From Methylomonas sp. (lineage in GTDB: Bacteria > Pseudomonadota > Gammaproteobacteria > Methylococcales > Methylomonadaceae): a DNA stretch of 64,000 bases. Of the stretch, positions 49,539-59,326 are shown one piece after another; positions within the stretch are counted from its first letter, which is position 1; each line of letters begins with the position of its first letter. Position numbers and translations under genes: made by a program. Location: NCBI RefSeq assembly GCF_023228165.1, contig NZ_JALOBS010000010.1, forward strand, positions 1-64,000, written 5' to 3'. The notes under the pieces were generated by a model. The model was not told where the DNA came from and did not search any database. It saw only the letters and a list, made by a program, of their open reading frames with translations.

Positions 49539-50516
49539 ATGTTGAACTTGGGGCGGATTTTGGGTTTATGCTGTGCGTTTTGGCTGGCTTGCCTGAGCCC
49601 GGTTTGTGCCGACACATTCTACACAGCGGGTGTCGAAGGTTGGCTGCATAACTTGCAGGATTATCTCAATCCGCACCATCTGCCCCATTATCAACCGACG
49701 TTCAGTACTGAGCCCAGGGTGCAGGTAAAGGAATACATTGTCGGTATTCATCCGCTGCACAACCCTAAACGGCTGTTTGAAGTATACGGGCCGATTGTCG
49801 AACATATCAACCAGCACATGCCGGAAGTTGAGTTTAAACTGGAGGCATCCCGGAATTACCAGGAATTCGATAAAAAACTGTATGGAGGCTATTTTGACAT
49901 TGCCATGCCGAATCCCTATCAAACCATTAATGCCTTGCAACATGGTTATCGCGTGTTTGGAAAAATGGCGGACGATGAGGATTTTCGCGGCATCATATTG
50001 GTACGCAAGGACAGCGGTATTAACAGCGTGGCCGACCTTAAGGGCAAGGCGGTTTCGTATCCCGCAAAAACGGCACTCGCCGCTACCATGATGCCGCAAT
50101 ATTTTCTGCATACTCACGGTTTGGATGTGAACAAGGATATCGAAAACCGCTATGTGGGGTCGCAGGAATCTTCGATCATGAATGTGCTAATGGGCGATGT
50201 GGCGGCGGCGGCTACCTGGCCGGTGCCTTGGAAATTATTTTTGGCGGAGCACCCGGAGCAAGCAGCCGAATTGGAAGTGAAATGGCAAACCGAGCCGCTG
50301 CAAAACAATGGCTGGGTGGTCCGAAAAGACATACCTGTCGAGGTCATTGATAACTTTTCTCGTCTATTATTTTCGCTGCAAGATAGCGATGAGGGGCGGG
50401 CCATGCTGGCAGCCGTGCCCGTGTCGCGTTTTGAAGTCGCTAACAATCAAACTTATGCGCCTGTCGAGGCATTTTTGCAGCGCCTTAACCAAACCCTGCA
50501 TTTGCCAAGGCCATGA
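49539..50516 (+). CDS. PhnD-like periplasmic substrate-binding protein
   Basis: This is an exported protein of the phosphate/phosphite/phosphonate-binding (PhnD/PtxB) type. VKEYIVGIHPLHNPKRLFEVYGPIVE and the DFDIAMPNPYQ-like ligand segment (FDIAMPNPYQTI) fit the family. I prefer the ATG at 49539 because it begins a clean signal peptide ending VCADT; the frame is open from a GTG at 49470. There is no ABC permease or ATPase nearby. Instead its stop overlaps a GGDEF/EAL gene by 4 bp, so it probably feeds ligand information to that sensor. Confidence 0.85.
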   Translation: MLNLGRILGLCCAFWLACLSPVCADTFYTAGVEGWLHNLQDYLNPHHLPHYQPTFSTEPRVQVKEYIVGIHPLHNPKRLFEVYGPIVEHINQHMPEVEFKLEASRNYQEFDKKLYGGYFDIAMPNPYQTINALQHGYRVFGKMADDEDFRGIILVRKDSGINSVADLKGKAVSYPAKTALAATMMPQYFLHTHGLDVNKDIENRYVGSQESSIMNVLMGDVAAAATWPVPWKLFLAEHPEQAAELEVKWQTEPLQNNGWVVRKDIPVEVIDNFSRLLFSLQDSDEGRAMLAAVPVSRFEVANNQTYAPVEAFLQRLNQTLHLPRP

Positions 50517-53500
50517 CTGCCTTTTTCCGCTTTCGATTGTGGGAGTCGCTGCGCCGGTTTGGGCGGGAGTCCATACACCGGCGTCTGGCCTTGGCTTTCG
50601 GTGGGGTTTCATTGCTGATGATGCTGGGCTTGGCCGGCTTGTTATTAAAGCAGCAACAGCACATTTTGGACCAAACCAGTATATTGCGGGCGAAGGCGCT
50701 TGCCAATGGACTGGCAAACAGCAGCAGCTCCTGGGTGTTGGCGAATGATGTGGTCGGCCTGCAGGAGATTCTGCAAGGGTATGCTCAAACCCCTAACTTA
50801 ATTAGAGCGTTCGTGCTTTCGCCGCGCGGGCAAGTGCTGGCGTCCACCCGAACCAATGAAATCGGTCTATATGTGTCTGATGATTTGAGTCAGCAGTTAT
50901 TGAGCCGGCAGCAGCCAAAAACCCGGTTGTTGCTGGCCGATCGACATATGATCGATGTGGCGGTGCCTATTACGGTGAATGCGCATCTGGTGGGGTGGGC
51001 GCGTATCGAACTGGATCAGCAGGCCACGCAGGCCAACTTACGCTCGGTGGCCGTCGCCAGTTTAAAGTTTATTGTGGTGACGGTAGTGGTATTGCTGCTG
51101 GTATCGTTGTGGCTATCGACCAGTCTGATCAAACCCTTGCAGTCACTGATGAGAGTGGCGTCGGCCATTGAAACCGGATCTCGCGCCGAACGCAGCCAGC
51201 TGGAAGGCAATAACGAAATTAGCCAGTTGGGTCGGTCCTTGAACAATATGCTGGATACCTTGGTGCGTTCCGAGCAGCAATTGGATTTGTTGAACCGGGT
51301 TTATGCGGCATGGACCGAGAGTGTGGCCACCATTGTGCGCGAATCCGACGAATACAGTTTACTGACGCGGATATGCAATATTTTGAAGGAAAAAATCCGC
51401 TTACGCTTAGTATTCGTCGGTATGCTGGATGCGTCCGGACAGATCAAGGTGTTGACGCATAGCGATAGCGAGCCGGGTTATGTCGATAAGCTGCATATTA
51501 GTGTCGACCCGCGTTCGCCCTACGGCCAAACCGTTTTGGCCCGTGCCATACGCCAAAAACAACCCTGCATTTTGAATGATTTGCTCGGCGAACCGGAAGC
51601 GCAATTCTGGCATAAATTGGCCAGGGAGGCGGGTATACAATCGGTTGCGGCATTTCCATTGCTGCGAAACAAGCACATTATCGGCGGCTTGGCTGTGTAC
51701 TCCGAGCAAACCTATTTTTTTAGCGACAGCATCATTACGTTATTAAATGGGTTGGTCAACGATATCTCCTATGCCTTGGACAATTTCGATCGCGAAAGGC
51801 AACGCACGCAAGCGGAAATCGAACTCACCTTGGCGGCCTCGGTGTTCGAGAATAGCCAGGAAGGCATCATGATTACCGATGCCGATAAGACCATCCGCCG
51901 GGTCAACCTGATGTTTAGCGTGTTAACCGGTTATTCGGCCGAGGAATGTATCGGTAAATCCCCCAAACAAATTGCTTGTTGGCCGCAGCAAGCGGCTCTG
52001 GATCTGGCCGTTTGGGATAATGCCGATGCCGAGCAATGCTGGCAAGGCGAGGTCGACAGTTGCCGTAAGGACGGCGAGCATTATCCGCAATGGTTGTCCA
52101 TCACAAAGGTTATCAATCAACAGGGACATTTGACGCATTACGTGGTGACGTTTACCGATATTACCGAACGCAAGCTGAACGAAGCGCGTATTTATAAATT
52201 AGCGTTTTACGACCCGTTAACGGATTTACCCAACCGACGGCTGTTGCTTGAAAAACTGGAGGCCGCATTAATCGCTAATCAGCGTAAAGGCGGTTACGGG
52301 GCCGTCATGTTTCTGGATTTGGATCGCTTCAAAATTTTAAACGATACCCAGGGCCATAATTTAGGCGATCAGCTATTGATCGAAGCCGGCAAGCGTCTCT
52401 GCCGGTCGGTGAGGGAAGTGGATATGGTTGCTCGCCACGGTGGGGATGAGTTTGTGGTTTTGCTGGAAGAGTTATCGGCGAACGAACAATCCGCGGCTAT
52501 TAACGCGCAAAAAATCGGTAACAAAATCCTCAACGAAATGAATCAGGTCTACTGCTTGCATCAAGTCAACCCTGACGGCACTACCGCCCTGGTGGAACAC
52601 TATTCCAGCGCCAGTATCGGGGTGGCTGTGTTTCACGGTTCGGGTCTCAGCAGCGAGGATTTGCTGAACCAGGCGGATATGGCGATGTATCAGGCCAAAC
52701 AGGCCGGGCGCAATACCTTGTGTATGTTCGACCCGCAAATGCAGGCCGGGCTGAATAAGCGGGCCGCATTGGAGGCTGAGTTACGTAATGGCGTGGAGCG
52801 AAATCAGTTCAAGTTGTTTTATCAAATCCAGGTGGATCAGTGGGGGCGGGCATTAGGTGCCGAAGCGATGTTGCGATGGCAGCACCCGCGGCGCGGAATA
52901 GTGGAACCGAGGGAATTTATTGTCTTGGCGGAAGAAAGCGGGGTAATTGTGGGGTTGGGAAATTGGGCTTTACTGGAGGCCTGCACGACTTTGGCGACTT
53001 GGGCCCGGTTGCCGTCAATGGCGGATTTGAATTTGGCGGTAAACATTAGTGCCAAGCAGTTGAGTCAGCAGAATTTTGTGGAACAGCTGCAAACCATGCT
53101 CAGCCGAACCGGTGCCAATCCGAAGCGGCTAATATTGGAAGTTACCGAGAATGAGGTATTGGGCAGCGTGGAAAATACTATCGCCATCATGCAAGCATTA
53201 AAAGAGCTGGGGGTAGGCTTTTCGATGGACGATTTCGGCACCGGATATTCTTCCTTAACCTATTTGCAGCGTCTGCCGCTGACGCAGTTGAAAATAGATC
53301 GTTCGTTCATCAGCGGCTCAAGCAATGTGCGCGATCATGACTCGATTGTTCGGACCATCCTGGTTTTGGGGCAAAGTCTGAATTTACAAATCATGGCCGA
53401 AGGGGTGGAAACCGAGCAGCAGCTCGATTATTTGATTAGCGGCGGTTGCCAATATTTTCAGGGGTATTTGTTTGGCTATCCCGAGCCCTTAGCCGAATTT

Positions 53501-53530
53501 AATGCCCGGTTTAACCGGCAAACAAGCTGA
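50513..53530 (+). CDS. Transmembrane diguanylate cyclase/phosphodiesterase (HAMP-GAF-PAS-GGDEF-EAL)
   Basis: This 1005-residue protein has two membrane helices (about 22-42 and 178-198) around a periplasmic sensor. HAMP (about 200-250), GAF (260-430), PAS (440-560), GGDEF (565-730) and EAL (755-1000) domains follow. The GGDEF motif is intact in RHGGDEF, with an RxxD I-site (REVD) upstream. The EAL motif reads EAM, while the other metal and catalytic residues (NISAKQLS, EVTENE, MDDFGTGYSS, KIDRSF, AEGVET) are intact. It may both make and degrade c-di-GMP. Overlap with the PhnD-like gene suggests a ligand-binding partner. Confidence 0.93.
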   Translation: MTAFFRFRLWESLRRFGRESIHRRLALAFGGVSLLMMLGLAGLLLKQQQHILDQTSILRAKALANGLANSSSSWVLANDVVGLQEILQGYAQTPNLIRAFVLSPRGQVLASTRTNEIGLYVSDDLSQQLLSRQQPKTRLLLADRHMIDVAVPITVNAHLVGWARIELDQQATQANLRSVAVASLKFIVVTVVVLLLVSLWLSTSLIKPLQSLMRVASAIETGSRAERSQLEGNNEISQLGRSLNNMLDTLVRSEQQLDLLNRVYAAWTESVATIVRESDEYSLLTRICNILKEKIRLRLVFVGMLDASGQIKVLTHSDSEPGYVDKLHISVDPRSPYGQTVLARAIRQKQPCILNDLLGEPEAQFWHKLAREAGIQSVAAFPLLRNKHIIGGLAVYSEQTYFFSDSIITLLNGLVNDISYALDNFDRERQRTQAEIELTLAASVFENSQEGIMITDADKTIRRVNLMFSVLTGYSAEECIGKSPKQIACWPQQAALDLAVWDNADAEQCWQGEVDSCRKDGEHYPQWLSITKVINQQGHLTHYVVTFTDITERKLNEARIYKLAFYDPLTDLPNRRLLLEKLEAALIANQRKGGYGAVMFLDLDRFKILNDTQGHNLGDQLLIEAGKRLCRSVREVDMVARHGGDEFVVLLEELSANEQSAAINAQKIGNKILNEMNQVYCLHQVNPDGTTALVEHYSSASIGVAVFHGSGLSSEDLLNQADMAMYQAKQAGRNTLCMFDPQMQAGLNKRAALEAELRNGVERNQFKLFYQIQVDQWGRALGAEAMLRWQHPRRGIVEPREFIVLAEESGVIVGLGNWALLEACTTLATWARLPSMADLNLAVNISAKQLSQQNFVEQLQTMLSRTGANPKRLILEVTENEVLGSVENTIAIMQALKELGVGFSMDDFGTGYSSLTYLQRLPLTQLKIDRSFISGSSNVRDHDSIVRTILVLGQSLNLQIMAEGVETEQQLDYLISGGCQYFQGYLFGYPEPLAEFNARFNRQTS

Positions 53531-53567
53531 TTCGTTGGCTGGGTGACGGCTTATCGCAAGGGCTGCG

Positions 53568-53589
53568 GGCCGGTTACACCGGACCGGCC
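53568..53589. terminator. Weak hairpin between convergent genes
   Basis: GGCCGGT (53568-53574) pairs with ACCGGCC (53583-53589) around an 8-base loop. It lies between the stops of the GGDEF/EAL and adenylate cyclase genes. There is no T-run, so termination activity is uncertain. Confidence 0.35.
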
Positions 53590-53600
53590 AACAAGCAGGG

Positions 53601-55739
53601 TTATTTCTGACTCAATTCAATTAAATCGCCCGATTCGCCGGCTAATAGGCGTTGTAAGTGAAAGGCGGCCAGTTTGTCGTCAGGATACGAGGCGACCAAT
53701 TGTTGAAATGCGGAGATGGCTTCGGGCCGGGCGGCGCACATTAGGTCATGGGCTGTCTGGTAGGCTGCCAGTGCCGCGGGGTTGAGGCGTTTAGCGTCTA
53801 ATGGCTCGTAAACCTCTAAAGGTATGGATTTGCCCTTTACCAGTAGATGGCCGATCCGGCGCCTGGCTATGTCAGGACAGCCGGACAGGGTGGCCGCCGA
53901 CGCACAGATCAAGGTGCCGACATATTTGTTGGCGCCTTCCAGGCGCGAGGCAGTATTGACAACGTCGCCCAAAGCCCGATAGTCGAAGATGGTTTTGCCG
54001 CCGAAATTTCCGACTATCACTTCTCCGCTGTGCACGCCGATACGGGTTTGGCCGAAAGCGAGACCTTGGGCATTTAATTCGGCGGCATAGTGGTCGGCAT
54101 AGCGCTGCATATCCAAAGCGCATTGGATGGCCCTGTGTTGATGGTCGTTTTGTTTGACGGGGGCGGAGAACATGATGGCCACGGCATCGCCGACTATCCT
54201 GTCCAGGGTGCCTTGATGGGAAAAGGCAATAGCGATCATATTTTCCAGATAAGCATTTAACAGACTCACGGCTTGGCTGGGATCCAGGTTTTCCATCAGC
54301 GAAGTAAAATCAACCAGATCGGTGAAGACAAAACTGCAAGTTTGGCGCTGTCCGCCCAATTCCAGCTCCTCGGGGTGGCTGATTAAATATTCCACCAGAT
54401 TGGGCGAGATATAACGCGAAAAAGCCTGCTTGACCCAACGTTGGCTGCGTTCGCTGTAAATATGCCGAAAAATGCTGGTAAACAGAAATACCACTAGTAA
54501 CATTAGCGAAGGCACCAGGGGATCGAGCAGAAAGCGCCAGTCGGCATAGGCGAGCCAAGCTGTGCTCCACAACAGTATCAAGGCCAGGAAAAAGCTGAAA
54601 AATGAAAAAATTGCATCATGGCCCAGAGCGATACCGCCGATTAGCAAGCCGCCAATTATGATAACCAGCATTTCCAAAGCAGTTGCCCAGCTAGGTCTGA
54701 TCAGGTGCACGCCGGCGAGGATTTGTTCCAGGGCCTGGGCATGGATTTCTATACCGGGAATAATCCCGCCTAGCGGACTAAAGCGCAAATCCATCAGCCC
54801 TTGTGCCGAGGCGCCGATTAACAGGATTTTGTTGTGCAACCGGCTTTTGTCTATCCTGCCCGCCATTACCTGCCAGGCGGGAATATAACGCCGGTCGTCC
54901 GCTTGACTGTAATTGATCCAGATTTCGCCGCCGGCTGTGGTCGGCACTCGAATATCGCCTATGCCGATTTCAGCCAAACCCAAGCCGTTCGGTAGGCTGC
55001 GCAGAGTATAATTATTAGTCTTTTGAGCGAGCCGCAAACTTTCCGCCGTCAGGGACGGTACCAGGCTATTTTGATAGCGCAACAGTAACGGTACTTTCCT
55101 GACCACGCCGTCGGCATCGGCAATAAAGGTTAATGCGCCATTACCGGCCGCAACGTTTTCCAGGATGGGTAAGGGCGACAACGCGCCCTGAAATAGCTGC
55201 AAAAAAGGTAGCGGTGATGCGCCGATCTGCACGTAATGGGCTTTGACGGCGGGCGGCGCTTGCGGGGACGGGGCCGCCGACAAGGCAAAACCCAAAGAGA
55301 TGGTGCTGCGCCGAATGGCTTCGGCCAACACTGCGTCATGGTCCGGCAGGTTGCCGAGTAATTGTCTTTTCTCGGCGGACAGCTGCCAAAAGTCCAACAT
55401 GGCTTGCGGCGAGGTGCGGTCTTTTTCGGCGAATATAATATCGACGGCGATGGCGGACGGTTCGGCGGCCTGCAAAATAGTCAGCAGTTCAGCTATGCGG
55501 GTGCGCGGCCATGGCCATTGGCCCAGCCGGTCCAAGCTGGCATCGTCGATATTGATGATCCTGACCGGGATGTCCTGGTAAACTCGCGGCTTAAGGCGTT
55601 GAAACTGATCGAAGGTGGCGTTACGAATGATTTGTAGCGGCAGCGGCTCCCACAGATATAGGCTGCCGCAGCCGAGTATGGCTGTTACCAACACACCGCA
55701 ACCGAGTATCAGTCGGAGTGGAGTGGCTTTTAATAGCAT
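53601..55739 (-). CDS. CHASE2-domain class III adenylate/guanylate cyclase
   Basis: This 712-residue protein has an N-terminal membrane anchor and a large periplasmic CHASE2 domain (about 35-330). Three membrane helices (about 345-420) and a cytoplasmic cyclase domain (about 465-640) follow. The metal-binding Asp residues are in TDLVDFTS and VGDAVAIMFSAP, and the transition-state Asn/Arg in VVNTASRLEG. A full-length active enzyme is expected. The HD-GYP gene lies 35 bp upstream on the same strand. Confidence 0.93.
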   Translation of the reverse strand: MLLKATPLRLILGCGVLVTAILGCGSLYLWEPLPLQIIRNATFDQFQRLKPRVYQDIPVRIINIDDASLDRLGQWPWPRTRIAELLTILQAAEPSAIAVDIIFAEKDRTSPQAMLDFWQLSAEKRQLLGNLPDHDAVLAEAIRRSTISLGFALSAAPSPQAPPAVKAHYVQIGASPLPFLQLFQGALSPLPILENVAAGNGALTFIADADGVVRKVPLLLRYQNSLVPSLTAESLRLAQKTNNYTLRSLPNGLGLAEIGIGDIRVPTTAGGEIWINYSQADDRRYIPAWQVMAGRIDKSRLHNKILLIGASAQGLMDLRFSPLGGIIPGIEIHAQALEQILAGVHLIRPSWATALEMLVIIIGGLLIGGIALGHDAIFSFFSFFLALILLWSTAWLAYADWRFLLDPLVPSLMLLVVFLFTSIFRHIYSERSQRWVKQAFSRYISPNLVEYLISHPEELELGGQRQTCSFVFTDLVDFTSLMENLDPSQAVSLLNAYLENMIAIAFSHQGTLDRIVGDAVAIMFSAPVKQNDHQHRAIQCALDMQRYADHYAAELNAQGLAFGQTRIGVHSGEVIVGNFGGKTIFDYRALGDVVNTASRLEGANKYVGTLICASAATLSGCPDIARRRIGHLLVKGKSIPLEVYEPLDAKRLNPAALAAYQTAHDLMCAARPEAISAFQQLVASYPDDKLAAFHLQRLLAGESGDLIELSQK

Positions 55740-55774
55740 GGCGTCTGCAGAAAGGAAGGAAAATGCGTCGGCGG

Positions 55775-57964
55775 TTACGAGGAGGGGCCGATAAACTCAT
55801 ATATATCCACTTCGTCTATCTGTTCGGGCTGCAAGTATTTAGTGGCAAATTCTTTATAAACGCCGGATGTTAAAAATAGCTCGAACACATTGGGATCGAT
55901 GTGGCGGTTGTTTTTCATGTTGCAGAGAATTTTTAACGATTCGGAGAGTTTGTACGGTTTTTTATAAGGTCGGTCGGAGGCTGTAATGGCTTCGAAAATA
56001 TCGGCAATCGCCATAATACGCGCAGGGATGGATAAGTCGGTTTCAGTGAGTTTACGTGGGTAACCGCGCCCGTCCAGGGTCTCATGGTGGGTGGTGGCGT
56101 ATTCGGGCACCCGCTGCAAAAAATCCGGGAAGGGTATTTTTTCCAGCAGATTGATGGTTTCGATGATGTGTTCATTGATCTTGTAGCGTTCTTCAGCTGT
56201 TAGCGTACCCTTTTGAATGGACAGGTTGTAAATTTCGCCATAGTTGAACATGTTCTCCGGGATGGTCATTTTGATACCCAGTGCCGGATCGGGCACTTTA
56301 TGAAGCGGGCGAGGTACGATGTGCTTGGGCTTGTCCGAAAGTAGCCGTTCGGTTACCGGTAAAGCGGGCTTATCGTCGGCTTGCAAGCGCATGCTGTCTT
56401 GTTGCGAGAGTCCTAGGGTGTCGTCGAAATAGCGTAACCAAGTTTTTTCGGCGATGCTTCGGATGCGTTCGCAATCGCGGGGATGCATCGATTCGCTACC
56501 CATATTGCTGTTGGCGAGAAAGGCAAAGTCGCTCATCAATTCGGCTTTTTCTTGTTCGAACTGTTGATTGGCTTCCTGGGCCTTCCCGCCGCTCAGCAGC
56601 GTTTCGAGTCGCCGGATGTTGGCGTCGCGCAATAATACTTCGAATCGCATGCGGATTTCATGTATGCGGTTATACAGCATGTCCAATTTGGTGGCTTTTT
56701 CAATCACATACTCGGGCGTGGTGACTTTGCCGCAATCATGCAGCCAGGCACCTACTCTAAATTCCAGCCATTGGTCTTCGGAGTCAAAATTAAAATGTGC
56801 CAGAGGGCCCTGGCTTTGCTTGCAGGCGGCTTCGGCCAGCATCATGGCCAATTCCGGTACCCGCACGCAATGGTGGCCTGTATGCGGGCTTTTGGTGTCG
56901 ATGGCGGATGCTAAAACCTGAATGATGCTTTCTGTGGTGGCTTTTTGGCCTTCAATCAGTTGTATATTATCCAGTGCGACCGCGGATTGAGCTGCCAAGG
57001 CTTCTACCAGTTCGACAATGTCTTCGGGAAAGGGAATGACGGCTCCGGTTTCGGGGTCCAATGCATTGATAAACTGCAGAATCCCGATTACCTGGCCGTT
57101 GCGCGGGGCCATGGGTACGGTTAATAGCGAGACGGTCCGATAACCCGTTTTTGCATCAAAGGCTTGGGTACCGCTGCAGTCGAAGCGGGTTTCTTCGTAA
57201 GCATTATTGATAATGACGGTTTTATTATGGTTGGCCGCATAGGTTGAGGCATACCGATCGTTGATTGTTCCGGAGATGGGATCATACAGTTCAATTTCCT
57301 CAAATGGCAGCGCATCATCACGTGTGCGGATCGCGAAGCGTAACGATTTATTTTGGGTGACCAGAAAAATGGTGCCGCCGTCGCAATGCAGGAGTTTTTG
57401 GCCCTCGTGGAGGATGTGCGCCAGTAACCGGTCGCGGCTTTTTTCCTGCGACATCATTAAGCCGCTGTCGATCAGCGTGTTCAATTTAGCGGTTCTGATC
57501 CGGACTTGATGTTCAAGCTGATCCTGCGCGGCTAGATGGTCTTTGAAGCAGTGCCGAAAAGTCAGTGCGTTTCTGGTTTTTAACAGCACGTCATTGGTGG
57601 CCATGGGTTTTGTTATGAAGTCGGTAGCGCCCATCTCCAGGGCTGCGTTGCGTCTGTTTTCCGATGCCGGGTCGGCTAAAATCAGGATGGGTAGTTCGGG
57701 TAACAAAAAATGCTGTCGCACTAGCGGCAAAACTTTGTCAATATCCAGTCCTTCGGCATCAATGTCCAAAAACAATATGTCAAAATTACCCCTTAATAAT
57801 TCTGGCATGATTTGGTCTGCGTCAGTCAGCAGGTAGGTGTCGCAGCGGCTGGTGCAGGCTTCAATGCCGCGCTGCAAATCCGGCCCGGCAATCCCATTAC
57901 TAAACAGCAAGGCCAGATTGTGAGCTTGTGGTATGGCTATATTGGTTAGGGGTTCGGCGTTCAC
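55775..57964 (-). CDS. Response regulator with GAF and HD-GYP domains
   Basis: This 729-residue protein has an N-terminal receiver domain (about 12-135) with the phospho-Asp in LFLDIDAE and the Lys in TKPM. A GAF domain (about 160-330) and an HD-GYP phosphodiesterase follow. The HD motif is in WLHDCGK (about 408) and HHETLDGRGYP at about 626. The spacing between these is about 150 residues longer than usual, so there is a large insertion in the domain. It should degrade c-di-GMP. In the same direction as the CHASE2 cyclase gene. Confidence 0.9.
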   Translation of the reverse strand: MNAEPLTNIAIPQAHNLALLFSNGIAGPDLQRGIEACTSRCDTYLLTDADQIMPELLRGNFDILFLDIDAEGLDIDKVLPLVRQHFLLPELPILILADPASENRRNAALEMGATDFITKPMATNDVLLKTRNALTFRHCFKDHLAAQDQLEHQVRIRTAKLNTLIDSGLMMSQEKSRDRLLAHILHEGQKLLHCDGGTIFLVTQNKSLRFAIRTRDDALPFEEIELYDPISGTINDRYASTYAANHNKTVIINNAYEETRFDCSGTQAFDAKTGYRTVSLLTVPMAPRNGQVIGILQFINALDPETGAVIPFPEDIVELVEALAAQSAVALDNIQLIEGQKATTESIIQVLASAIDTKSPHTGHHCVRVPELAMMLAEAACKQSQGPLAHFNFDSEDQWLEFRVGAWLHDCGKVTTPEYVIEKATKLDMLYNRIHEIRMRFEVLLRDANIRRLETLLSGGKAQEANQQFEQEKAELMSDFAFLANSNMGSESMHPRDCERIRSIAEKTWLRYFDDTLGLSQQDSMRLQADDKPALPVTERLLSDKPKHIVPRPLHKVPDPALGIKMTIPENMFNYGEIYNLSIQKGTLTAEERYKINEHIIETINLLEKIPFPDFLQRVPEYATTHHETLDGRGYPRKLTETDLSIPARIMAIADIFEAITASDRPYKKPYKLSESLKILCNMKNNRHIDPNVFELFLTSGVYKEFATKYLQPEQIDEVDIYEFIGPSS

Positions 57965-58209
57965 GATGGCTATTTGTGCTGGATCAGTAGGGTGATTAAG
58001 AGAGGGCCGAGCTTTTCAAACTACCTTGACACCGGTTTAACTAAAAGGTTTTGGATGTTTTCGCCCGTTATCCGCAATGTATGACTATTATTTAGTCTTG
58101 TCTAGTGATTGAGTTAAATTGTCGGCGACCTGAACCAATTAATTGCGAATAAGTATAGACGGTCGGGAATATTATTAATACAGAGCAATCCATGCCTTTG
58201 GGAGGGGAA

Positions 58210-58659
58210 ATGATAAAGATATGTATCACAATGCTGGCATTGGCTTTAAGCCTATTGTCGGTGGATGTTTGGGCTGAGAGTGATGTGTTGGGATTTGTGA
58301 AAATTGTGGAAGGCGAAGCCAGCATCACGGCCGAGCAGGGCACCGTTCCTGCTCGGCCAGGGCTGCCGGTGTACATGGGGAATTTACTGAAAACGGCTGA
58401 GAATGGGCGATTGGGGGTGACTTTTAAAGACAATACGATCATGTCGTTGGGGCCCGATACCGAGCTTCGTATTGATGAATATCTGTTTGCGCCGGCCCAA
58501 AGCGAGTTGAAATTGGCGGCAAGTTTGCTTAAAGGCACCTTGCACTATATCTCCGGCGTGATTGCCAAGCTTAAGCCGGAAGCCGTATCGGTAAAAACGC
58601 CGGCCGGTATTATCGGCGTTAGAGGCACACGCTTTTTGGCTAAGGCGGAGGCGGAATAA
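58210..58659 (+). CDS. FecR-domain periplasmic protein
   Basis: This protein of about 149 residues has a signal peptide (about 1-18) and a FecR domain. The motif GRLGVTFKDNTIMSLGPDTEL and the terminal VSVKTPAGIIGVRGTRF are typical of stand-alone FecR proteins, often linked to CHASE2 cyclases. The ATG at 58210 has GGGAGGGG just upstream, so I chose it over 58192. It shares one base with the OmpA-like gene. Confidence 0.9.
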   Translation: MIKICITMLALALSLLSVDVWAESDVLGFVKIVEGEASITAEQGTVPARPGLPVYMGNLLKTAENGRLGVTFKDNTIMSLGPDTELRIDEYLFAPAQSELKLAASLLKGTLHYISGVIAKLKPEAVSVKTPAGIIGVRGTRFLAKAEAE

Positions 58660-59273
58660 TGTTGAAAACTAAAAATAGTACACTCGCTTGTTCGCCTGCT
58701 CGGGCGATTTTACTGTTGCTTGCCTTGGGGTTAAGCGGCTGTTCTCAATCCTATGTGGTTTTGTTGGCGGAAGACGACGGCAGCCTCGGCAAGGTAGAGG
58801 TTACCACCCCGCAAGGAACCACCCTGTTGGAAAATAACCGGGATGCCGTGAATCTAGAGGGCGAAGCCGGGAAAACTTTTCTGGTCAGCGAACAGCAGAT
58901 CAAGGAAGACTTCGGCGCCGCAATAGCGGCCAGTCCGGAAAAACCGCGGTCATTTTATTTGTACTTTGAAGGCGGCACGGCCACATTGACGGCGGAATCC
59001 ATGGCCGATATTCCTGAAATCATTGCCGAGATCAAGCGGCGTCCGGCGGCTGATATTTCAATTATCGGCCATACCGACACGATAGGCGATGAACAAACCA
59101 ATGCCAGTTTGAGTCTGGAAAGGGCTAAATCGGTAGCGGCGATATTTACGGAGGTTATGCCGGATGCCGGCAAAGTCACGGTGGATTCGCACGGGGAAAA
59201 GAATTTGTTGATAGCAACCCCGGATAATACCGATGAACCCAAAAACCGCCGGGTTGAGGTCACTGTCAGGTGA
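58659..59273 (+). CDS. OmpA-domain lipoprotein
   Basis: This 204-residue protein has a signal peptide and lipobox LGLSGCS, then an N-terminal region of about 75 residues. A C-terminal OmpA peptidoglycan-binding domain follows, with GHTDTIGDEQTN...LSLERAKSV and the DEPKNRRVEV terminus. It is coupled to the FecR-domain gene, and the pair lies beside the CHASE2 cyclase and HD-GYP genes. A shared envelope-signalling role is inferred. Confidence 0.92.
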   Translation: MLKTKNSTLACSPARAILLLLALGLSGCSQSYVVLLAEDDGSLGKVEVTTPQGTTLLENNRDAVNLEGEAGKTFLVSEQQIKEDFGAAIAASPEKPRSFYLYFEGGTATLTAESMADIPEIIAEIKRRPAADISIIGHTDTIGDEQTNASLSLERAKSVAAIFTEVMPDAGKVTVDSHGEKNLLIATPDNTDEPKNRRVEVTVR

Positions 59274-59285
59274 TCAAGCTGGATC

Positions 59286-59317
59286 GGTAACCGGCAACAC
59301 TGGTATTGCCGGTTACC
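59286..59317. terminator. Terminator hairpin between convergent genes
   Basis: A perfect 12-bp stem, GGTAACCGGCAA (59286-59297) with its reverse complement (59306-59317), encloses an 8-base loop. It lies 12 bp after the OmpA-like stop and 9 bp before the FKBP stop. The flank on the right is GTGTTTATTTAA, modestly T-rich. It probably acts for both genes. Confidence 0.75.
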
Positions 59318-59326
59318 GGTGTTTAT

